A DNA stretch of 64,000 bases from NCBI GenBank assembly GCA_963761655.1, contig CAVXHI010000002.1, positions 124,001 to 188,000 on the forward strand. The letters run 5' to 3'. Both the position numbers and the translations under genes were made by a program. Below the pieces are notes generated by a model. That model saw only the letters and a program-made list of their open reading frames with translations. It ran no database searches and was not told the DNA's origin. Shown here piece by piece: positions 16,131-22,026 of this stretch (the first letter of the stretch is position 1; every line of letters starts with the position of its first letter). The stretch comes from RYN-122 sp963761655 (GTDB lineage: Bacteria > Actinomycetota > Actinomycetes > Mycobacteriales > SCTD01).

Positions 16131-17333
16131 GTGCTGGAACTCCTCGGTCTGCTGGTCGCCGTCCTCGTCGTCACCGTCGTCGCGGGGTTCGCCCTCGTGC
16201 GGAGCCGCGGCACCAGGCAGCTCCCGGTGGCGAAGCCGAAGCCGGGGATCGACTACCGGCCCGGCACCGGCGACGACGCCGAGGTGCCGCGCGACACCGC
16301 CAAGCGCACCGTCGACACCGTCGCGCTGCCCGACGACCTCCTCGCGCCGGACGTGCAGGTGGTGGAGCCGCAGACGCCGTCGCTCGACGTCCCGGAGCCG
16401 ACGGCGGGCCGGATGGCGCGGCTGCGCAGCCGGCTGTCCCGGTCGCAGACCACCCTCGGGCGCGGCCTGTTCACCCTGCTCACCCGCGACACCCTGGACG
16501 AGGACACCTGGGAGGAGGTCGAGGACACCCTCCTGACCTCCGACATGGGGGTCGCGGCCACGCAGGAGCTGGTCAGCGCGCTGCGCAAGCGGGTCCGCGT
16601 CGACGGCGTCCGCACGGTGTCGGAGCTGCGGCCGCTGCTGCGCGAGGAGCTCGTCCGCCTCATCGACCCCACCGTCGACCGTTCCCTGCGCACGCTGCCG
16701 CACGAGGACGGCCGCCCCGCCGTCGTCCTCGTCGTGGGGGTCAACGGCGTCGGCAAGACGACCACCTGCGGCAAGCTCGGGCGCGTGCTCGTGGCCGACG
16801 GGCGGACCGTGGTGCTGGGCGCGGCCGACACCTTCCGCGCGGCCGCGGCCGACCAGCTGCAGACCTGGGGCGAGCGCGTGGGCGCCCACACCGTCCGGGG
16901 CCCCGAGGGCGGCGACCCGGCCAGCGTGGCCTTCGACGCCGTCAAGCAGGGCATCGAGGAGAAGGCCGACACCGTCCTCATCGACACCGCCGGGCGCCTG
17001 CACACCAAGACGGGCCTCATGGACGAGCTCGGCAAGGTGAAGCGCGTCGTCGAGAAGCACGGCCCGGTCGACGAGACCCTGCTGGTGCTGGACGCGACCA
17101 CCGGGCAGAACGGCGTCACGCAGGCGCGGGTCTTCACGCAGGCGGTCGAGGTCACCGGCATCGTGCTGACGAAGCTCGACGGCACGGCCAAGGGCGGCAT
17201 CGTCGTCGCGGTGCAGCGCGAGCTGGGCATCCCGGTGAAGCTGATCGGCCTCGGGGAGGGCCCGGACGACCTCGCCCCGTTCGAGGCGGAGTCCTTCGCC
17301 GACGCGCTGCTGGGCGACGAGGCAGCCCTGTAG
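16131..17333 (+). CDS. ftsY: Signal recognition particle receptor FtsY
   Basis: A 400-residue SRP receptor GTPase that docks Ffh-bound ribosomes at the membrane. An N-terminal transmembrane helix (LLGLLVAVLVVTVVAGFALV, about 4-23) is typical of actinobacterial FtsY, followed by a polar linker and the NG domain from about 95. The G1 box GVNGVGKTTT is at about 203-212, followed by AADTFRAAAADQL, DTAGRLHTK and TKLDGTAKGG. It pairs functionally with Ffh (24742). A leaderless promoter is suggested just upstream, and two small hairpins follow. Confidence 0.97.
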   Translation: MLELLGLLVAVLVVTVVAGFALVRSRGTRQLPVAKPKPGIDYRPGTGDDAEVPRDTAKRTVDTVALPDDLLAPDVQVVEPQTPSLDVPEPTAGRMARLRSRLSRSQTTLGRGLFTLLTRDTLDEDTWEEVEDTLLTSDMGVAATQELVSALRKRVRVDGVRTVSELRPLLREELVRLIDPTVDRSLRTLPHEDGRPAVVLVVGVNGVGKTTTCGKLGRVLVADGRTVVLGAADTFRAAAADQLQTWGERVGAHTVRGPEGGDPASVAFDAVKQGIEEKADTVLIDTAGRLHTKTGLMDELGKVKRVVEKHGPVDETLLVLDATTGQNGVTQARVFTQAVEVTGIVLTKLDGTAKGGIVVAVQRELGIPVKLIGLGEGPDDLAPFEAESFADALLGDEAAL

Positions 17334-17365
17334 GACGCCGAGGGTCGGCGTCTGGCGGTCCGCCA
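17334..17365 (+). terminator. Two tandem hairpins after ftsY
   Basis: GACGCCGA/TCGGCGTC (17334-17341 with 17345-17352) directly follows the stop. A second small stem, TGGCG/CGCCA (17353-17365), is stacked on it. The remaining ~165 bases to the minus-strand methyltransferase are G-rich without other recognisable features. Confidence 0.6.
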
Positions 17366-17530
17366 CGGCGTGTCGACCGCAAGACGCGGAAGATCACCGG
17401 GAGGCGGCGGGCGCGGCCGGGGGGCAGGGGCGGCAGCCGAGGAAGCGGGCGCGGCGGGGAGGCGGCGGAGGCGGCGGGCAAGCGGGCGCTGCGGGGCGAG
17501 CGGCGGGGCTGCGGGTCAGGTCCCGGTCGG

Positions 17531-18103
17531 TCAGGCGGGGAGCCGGTCCACCGCGACGCACCAGTCGGCGTCGTCGCGCCAGGGGTCGCCCTGCCAGGTG
17601 CTGTGGCGCACGACCTGCTCCAGGCCGGCTGCCGCCGTCAGCGCGTCGTAGCCGGTGCGGGCCAGGCGGTCGGTGCGCCAGCCGCTGACGAGCAGACCGC
17701 CGGGCACCAGGTGCGCCGCGAGCCGCTCCACGACGACGGCCTCCGTGCCGGGCTCCAGGAAGACGACGACGTTGCCGGCGGCGACCACGAGGTCGAACCG
17801 GTCGTCGAGCTCGAGCGTCGCGAGGTCGCCCTCCAGCCACTCGACCCCCGGCAGGTCGCGTGCCACCTCGAGCATGGAGGCGTCGCTGTCCACCCCGACG
17901 ACGTCGTACCGGCGTCGGGCGAGCTCCGCCCCGACGCGGCCCGTGCCGCACCCGGCGTCCAGCACGCGGGCGCCCGGGTCGACGAGCGCCGCGACGTACG
18001 CCGCCTCCCCGTGCACGTCGACGCCCGACGCCGCCAGCTCGCGGAACGCCTCGTCGTAGGACGCGCCCCGCGTGCCACCGGTCTCCTCCAGCCATCTGCT
18101 CAC
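17531..18103 (-). CDS. Class I SAM-dependent methyltransferase
   Basis: A 190-residue protein with the Rossmann-type SAM-binding motif VLDAGCGTGRVGAELARRRY (about 47-66), motif II GVDSDASMLEVAR, EWLEGDLATL and FDLVVAAGNVVVFL, then a C-terminal barrel half. The GTG at the complement of 18101-18103 gives VSRWLEETGGTRGASYDEAF, a typical start for the family; a longer frame exists but adds a Cys/Arg-rich stretch unlike the domain. Substrate unknown. It is divergent from amt1, so the shared interval also holds nitrogen-control-like sites. Confidence 0.85.
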   Translation of the reverse strand: MSRWLEETGGTRGASYDEAFRELAASGVDVHGEAAYVAALVDPGARVLDAGCGTGRVGAELARRRYDVVGVDSDASMLEVARDLPGVEWLEGDLATLELDDRFDLVVAAGNVVVFLEPGTEAVVVERLAAHLVPGGLLVSGWRTDRLARTGYDALTAAAGLEQVVRHSTWQGDPWRDDADWCVAVDRLPA

Positions 18104-18132
18104 GGGTCCAGTCTCGCGGCACCCGGCGTCGT

Positions 18133-18202
18133 GCAACACGGACGACACACGGGAGCAGCCTTCGACACGCACCCGCAACACGAGGTGCGACCTGCACGGA
18201 AC
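18133..18202 (+). promoter_or_regulatory. Weak GlnR-like half sites upstream of amt1
   Basis: Two pairs of pentamers with the 5-n6-5 spacing of GlnR half boxes: GCAAC/GACAC (18133-18148) and GCGAC/GGAAC (18187-18202). Each keeps the key AC dinucleotides but has one or two departures from the consensus gTnAC-n6-GaAAC, so this is only suggestive. Confidence 0.35.
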
Positions 18203-18261
18203 ACGACACCCCGAGGCTCGTCGCAGCGCCCGCACGCCGGCGGGCACAGCGAGGGAGAGCA

Positions 18262-19659
18262 ATGGACACGGTCGTCAACGGCGCGAACACCGGATGGGTC
18301 CTGACCAGTGCCGCACTGGTGCTGCTCATGACCCCGGGGCTCGCGTTCTTCTACGGGGGCATGAGCCGCAGCAAGAGCGTGCTGAACATGCTGATGATGA
18401 GCTTCAGCGCGATGGGCATCGTCAGCGTCCTGTGGGTGGTCTACGGCTACTCGATGGCCTTCGGCGCCAGCAGGGGCGGTCTGCTCGGCTGGACCAGCGG
18501 GCTCGTCGGCCTCGACGACCTGATCCGCAACGTCACGGTCGACAGCGCCGAGAACGGCGTCGTCAACACCTTCGGCCTGCCGGACCTGGCGTTCTCCGGC
18601 TTCCAGATGATGTTCGCCGTCATCACGGTGGCCCTCATCAGCGGCGCGATCGCCGACCGCATGAAGTTCGGCTCCTGGGTCGCCTTCACGGTGGTCTGGT
18701 CGACGGTCGTCTACTTCCCGGTCGCCCACTGGGTGTTCGCCTTCGGCGTGGCCGAGGAGGACGGCAAGGGCGCGGGCGCCAGCGCCGGTCTGTTCGCGGC
18801 CGACAGCGGCGGCTGGATCGTCAACCGGCTCGGCGCGCTCGACTTCGCCGGCGGCACCGCGGTCCACATCAACGCCGGTGCGGCCGCGCTCGCCCTCGTG
18901 CTCGTCCTCGGCAAGCGCAAGGGCTTCGGCAAGGACCCGATGCGCCCGCACAACCTGCCCTTCGTGATGCTCGGCGCCGGCCTGCTCTGGTTCGGCTGGT
19001 TCGGCTTCAACGCCGGCTCGGCCCTCGGCGCGAACGGCCTGGCCAGCCTCGCCTTCGTCAACACCCAGGTCGCCACGGCCGCCGGGCTCGTCGCCTGGAT
19101 CGGCACCGAGCGCCTGCGCGACGGCCACGCCACGACCCTCGGCGCCGCCTCCGGCGCGGTCGCCGGCCTGGTCGCCATCACCCCGGCCTGCGGGGCGGTC
19201 ACCCCGCTCGGCGCGATCCTCATCGGTCTGGTCGCCGGCGGCGCCTGCGCCCTGGCCGTCACCTTCAAGCACCGCTTCGGCTACGACGACGCGCTCGACG
19301 TCGTCGGGGTGCACCTCGTCGGCGGGATCGTCGGCACGCTGATGATCGGCGTCGTCGCCGACCCCGAGTTCGCGGCCGGCTACGAGAGCGTCCTGCACGG
19401 CGGCTCGTTCACGCTGCTCGGCAAGCAGGCCGTGGCCGCAGGCGCGGTCTTCGCCTACAGCTTCGTGCTCACCGTCGTCATCGCGCTGGCGATCAAGGCC
19501 ACCCTCGGCCTGCGTGCCAGCGAGGAGGAGGAGGTCACCGGCCTCGACCAGACCGTCCACGCCGAGACGGCGTACGAGCTCACCGGTGGCCTCGGCGGCG
19601 GGGGCGGCAGCACGTTCGGCGCGGCCACCGGCACGCCGAGCTCCAAGGTCTTCTCGTGA
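18262..19659 (+). CDS. amt: Ammonium transporter Amt (first copy)
   Basis: A 465-residue, about 11-helix Amt/MEP/Rh channel for ammonium uptake. It begins with a membrane-inserting segment (SAALVLLMTPGLAFFYGGM) and has DFAGGTAVHINAG with conserved Asp194 and first twin-His His202; the second is His351 in DVVGVHLVGG. The C-terminal regulatory region LRASEEEEVTGLDQ, where PII proteins dock, is intact, followed by a Gly-rich tail. The ATG at 18262 follows GAGGGAGAG. The stop overlaps the first PII gene (GTGA). Contrast with the second Amt, in which the first His is Glu. Confidence 0.96.
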   Translation: MDTVVNGANTGWVLTSAALVLLMTPGLAFFYGGMSRSKSVLNMLMMSFSAMGIVSVLWVVYGYSMAFGASRGGLLGWTSGLVGLDDLIRNVTVDSAENGVVNTFGLPDLAFSGFQMMFAVITVALISGAIADRMKFGSWVAFTVVWSTVVYFPVAHWVFAFGVAEEDGKGAGASAGLFAADSGGWIVNRLGALDFAGGTAVHINAGAAALALVLVLGKRKGFGKDPMRPHNLPFVMLGAGLLWFGWFGFNAGSALGANGLASLAFVNTQVATAAGLVAWIGTERLRDGHATTLGAASGAVAGLVAITPACGAVTPLGAILIGLVAGGACALAVTFKHRFGYDDALDVVGVHLVGGIVGTLMIGVVADPEFAAGYESVLHGGSFTLLGKQAVAAGAVFAYSFVLTVVIALAIKATLGLRASEEEEVTGLDQTVHAETAYELTGGLGGGGGSTFGAATGTPSSKVFS

Positions 19660-19994
19660 GGCTCGTGACGGCGGTGATCAAGCCGTTCAAGCTCGACGAC
19701 GTCAAGACCGCGCTCGAGTCCTCCGGGGTGCAGGGCATGACCGTCAGCGAGGTGCAGGGCTTCGGCCGGCAGCGCGGCCACACCGAGGTCTACCGCGGGG
19801 CGGAGTACGCGGTGTCCTTCGTGCCGAAGGTGCGCCTCGAGGTGCTGGTCGACGACGCCGACGCCGGCGACGTCGTCGAGGTGATCGCCAAGAGCGCCCA
19901 CACCGGCAGCATCGGTGACGGCAAGGTGTGGAGCACGCCGGTCGACGACGTCGTCCGGGTCCGCACCGGCGAGCGCGGGGCGGAGGCGCTCTAG
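19656..19994 (+). CDS. glnK: PII nitrogen regulatory protein (first copy)
   Basis: A 112-residue PII protein, a trimer that senses ATP/ADP and 2-oxoglutarate and plugs Amt channels. The T-loop has Tyr51 in TEVYRGAEYAVSF, the site modified by GlnD-type enzymes (adenylylated in actinomycetes), and the B-loop region is TGSIGDGKVW. The GTG at 19656 overlaps the amt1 stop, so the pair is translationally coupled. By hand alignment it differs from the third PII at about 13 of 112 positions, mostly in the 70-85 loop. Confidence 0.95.
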   Translation: MRLVTAVIKPFKLDDVKTALESSGVQGMTVSEVQGFGRQRGHTEVYRGAEYAVSFVPKVRLEVLVDDADAGDVVEVIAKSAHTGSIGDGKVWSTPVDDVVRVRTGERGAEAL

Positions 19995-20333
19995 GTGCGC
20001 CTCGTCACCGCCGTCGTGAAGCCGTTCCGGCTCGACGACGTGAAGCAGGCGCTGGAGGCCCTCGGGGTCCAGGGCATGACCGTCAGCGAGGTGCAGGGCT
20101 TCGGCCGGCAGCGCGGCCACACGGAGGTCTACCGCGGCGCCGAGTACACGGTGAGCTTCGTGCCGAAGGTGCGGGTCGAGGTCGTGGTCGACGACGCCGA
20201 CGCGGCGGCCACGGTCGACGCCGTGGTCGCGGCGGCCAGCACGGGCAGCATCGGCGACGGCAAGGTCTGGACGACGCCGGTCGAGGAGCTGGTGCGGGTC
20301 CGCACCGGGGAGCGCGGGGCCGAGGCCCTGTAG
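19995..20333 (+). CDS. glnB: PII nitrogen regulatory protein (second copy)
   Basis: A second 112-residue PII gene, starting at the base after the stop of the first. Tyr51, the T-loop and the TGSIGDGKVW B-loop are conserved. It is about 88-89% identical to the other copies; local changes include Arg12 for Lys, Gln18, and an EEL in place of DDV near the C-terminus. Long stretches of identical DNA between copies point to recent tandem duplication or gene conversion. All three end RTGERGAEAL, so none looks degenerate. Confidence 0.94.
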   Translation: MRLVTAVVKPFRLDDVKQALEALGVQGMTVSEVQGFGRQRGHTEVYRGAEYTVSFVPKVRVEVVVDDADAAATVDAVVAAASTGSIGDGKVWTTPVEELVRVRTGERGAEAL

Positions 20334-20348
20334 CACCGCGACCCGTCC

Positions 20349-20390
20349 CGGGGCCGTTCACCTGGTGGAAACACGGGTGGAACGGCCCCG
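20349..20390. other. Inverted repeat between PII-2 and amt2
   Basis: A 14-base arm (20349-20362) is complementary to 20376-20390 with one bulged G. It overlaps the GlnR-like box, so it may be a terminator of the first half-operon, an effect of the operator, or both. Confidence 0.5.
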
Positions 20391-20394
20391 AGAC
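20357..20394 (+). promoter_or_regulatory. GlnR-type nitrogen operator upstream of amt2
   Basis: Four pentamers at exact 6-base spacing: TTCAC (20357), GAAAC (20368), GGAAC (20379), GAGAC (20390). The published actinomycete GlnR box is gTnAC-n6-GaAAC-n6-GtnAC-n6-GAAAC. All four AC dinucleotides match, and the second pentamer is perfect. It lies 25 bases before the amt2 GTG. This is a strong pattern match by eye; binding is inferred, and the glnR gene is not in the window. Confidence 0.65.
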
Positions 20395-20418
20395 GGTCGT
20401 GCAACACGCTGTCCGACC

Positions 20419-21678
20419 GTGCCCACCGACAGCGGCGACACCGCCTTCGTGCTGCTCTGCACCGCGCTCGTGCTCCTCATGACCCCGGCGCTCGGCCTGT
20501 TCTACGCCGGCATGGTCCGGGCCAAGAGCAGCCTCGCGATGCTCATGCAGGTGTTCGTCTGCCTCGCCGTCGGCAGCACCACGTGGCTGCTGCTGGGCTA
20601 CTCGCTGGCCTTCGGCGACGACGTCGGGGGAGGCCTGCTCGGTGACCTGCGCTTCGCCGGGGGCGCGCACTGGCGCGACGCGGTGCCGGGCCTGTCGCTG
20701 AGCGTCCCGCCGGTCCTGTTCGCCGCCTTCCAGATGATGTTCGTGGTCCTCACCGTCGCGCTGATCGCGGGCTCGGTCGCGGACCGCGTGCGCTTCGGCG
20801 CCTTCGTCGCGTTCGCGACCCTGTGGTCCGTCGTGGTCTACGCGCCGCTGGCCCACTGGGTGTTCTCGCCGGGCGGCTGGCTGGCGCAGTACGGCGTCCT
20901 GGACTTCGCCGGCGGTCTCGTCGTCGAGGTGAACTGCGGGGCGGCCGGCCTGGCGGTCGCGCTGGTCGCGGGCAAGCGCCTGGGCTGGCCGCGCGAGGCG
21001 ATGCCGCCGCACAACCTGCCGCTGACCATGCTCGGCGCCGGCCTGCTGTGGTTCGGCTGGTTCGGCTTCAACGCCGGGTCGGCGCTGTCCGCCGGGGAGC
21101 TGGCGTCGTCGGCGCTGCTCGGGACGCACCTGGCCGGCGTCGGCGGGCTGATCGCCTGGGCCGGTCTGGAGCGGGTGCGGACCGGGGCGGCGACGTCGCT
21201 CGGTGCGGTGTCCGGCGCCGTCGCCGGGCTGGTCGCCATCACGCCCGCGTGCGGCTTCCTGGAGCCCGGCCCGGCCCTGCTGCTCGGTCTGGTCGCCGGC
21301 GGCTGCGCCTTCTTCGCCGTCCAGCACAAGCACCGGCTCGGCGCCGACGACGCCCTCGACGTCGTGGGCGTTCACTTCGTCGGGGGAGCCGTCGGCGTCC
21401 TGTTCCTCGGGCTGTTCGCCAGCGCGGCGGTGAACCCCGCGGTCGCGTCCGAGGGGCTGCTGCTCGGCGGGGGCGCCGGGCAGCTCGGCCGGCAGGCCGT
21501 CGGCGTGCTCGCCGCCACCGCCTTCTCCTTCACGGTGTCCTACCTGCTCGCCCGCCTCGTCGACCTCGTACTGCCGTGGCGGGTCAGCGAGGAGGACGAG
21601 CACACCGGCCTCGACCAGGTGCTCCACCAGGAGACCGCCTACGACTTCGGCTCCGTGCGCACCCTCGGTCGTCGGTAG
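20419..21678 (+). CDS. amt: Ammonium transporter Amt (second copy) with Glu at the first twin-His site
   Basis: A 419-residue Amt/MEP/Rh channel. It keeps the helix pattern, FYAGMVRAKS, the pore Asp162, LLWFGWFGFNAGSAL, the second pore His (His319 in DVVGVHFVGG) and the PII-docking C-terminus (RVSEEDEHTGLDQ). At the first twin-His position it reads GLVVEVNCGA, so Glu170 (GAG at 20926-20928) replaces the His found in amt1. Glu there is known from fungal Mep1/Mep3, where it alters conduction. The GTG at 20419 gives an N-terminus matching amt1. It is followed after 9 bases by a third PII gene. Confidence 0.93.
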   Translation: MPTDSGDTAFVLLCTALVLLMTPALGLFYAGMVRAKSSLAMLMQVFVCLAVGSTTWLLLGYSLAFGDDVGGGLLGDLRFAGGAHWRDAVPGLSLSVPPVLFAAFQMMFVVLTVALIAGSVADRVRFGAFVAFATLWSVVVYAPLAHWVFSPGGWLAQYGVLDFAGGLVVEVNCGAAGLAVALVAGKRLGWPREAMPPHNLPLTMLGAGLLWFGWFGFNAGSALSAGELASSALLGTHLAGVGGLIAWAGLERVRTGAATSLGAVSGAVAGLVAITPACGFLEPGPALLLGLVAGGCAFFAVQHKHRLGADDALDVVGVHFVGGAVGVLFLGLFASAAVNPAVASEGLLLGGGAGQLGRQAVGVLAATAFSFTVSYLLARLVDLVLPWRVSEEDEHTGLDQVLHQETAYDFGSVRTLGRR

Positions 21679-21681
21679 GTT
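21676..21681 (+). promoter_or_regulatory. -10-like hexamer TAGGTT overlapping the amt2 stop codon
   Basis: The TAG stop of amt2 forms the start of TAGGTT, which lies 6 nt before the ATG of the third PII gene; no Shine-Dalgarno is present. It may give a leaderless PII-3 (and glnD) transcript independent of amt2. Confidence 0.4.
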
Positions 21682-21687
21682 CCGCGC

Positions 21688-22026
21688 ATGAGACTCGTGA
21701 CCGCCGTCGTGAAGCCCTTCAAGCTCGACGACGTGAAGACCGCCCTGGAGGCGCTCGGCGTCCAGGGCATGACCGTCAGCGAGGTGCAGGGCTTCGGTCG
21801 CCAGCGCGGCCACACCGAGGTCTACCGGGGCGCGGAGTACACCGTGAGCTTCGTGCCGAAGGTGCGCCTCGAGGTGCTCGTCGACGACGCCGACGCCGCG
21901 TCCGTGGTCGACACGATCGTCCAGGCCGCGAGCACCGGCAGCATCGGCGACGGCAAGGTCTGGACCACCCCCGTCGACGACGTCGTCCGGGTACGGACGG
22001 GCGAGCGCGGAGCCGAGGCGCTCTGA
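21688..22026 (+). CDS. glnK: PII nitrogen regulatory protein (third copy)
   Basis: A third 112-residue PII protein, the only one of the three with an ATG start. Tyr51 and all nucleotide/2-oxoglutarate-binding loops are intact. It is closest in layout to the conserved actinobacterial amtB-glnK-glnD operon, so it is the likeliest ancestral copy, with the amt1-PII-PII part an added duplication (inference). The stop TGA overlaps the apparent CTG start of glnD. With amt2 it probably forms a transporter/plug pair. Confidence 0.94.
   Translation: MRLVTAVVKPFKLDDVKTALEALGVQGMTVSEVQGFGRQRGHTEVYRGAEYTVSFVPKVRLEVLVDDADAASVVDTIVQAASTGSIGDGKVWTTPVDDVVRVRTGERGAEAL

Noticed and set aside
19656..22026. Three near-identical PII genes as an assembly artefact
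   Set aside because: Each copy has its own substitutions and different flanking genes, so this is real duplication rather than a collapsed or repeated read, although long reads would confirm it.
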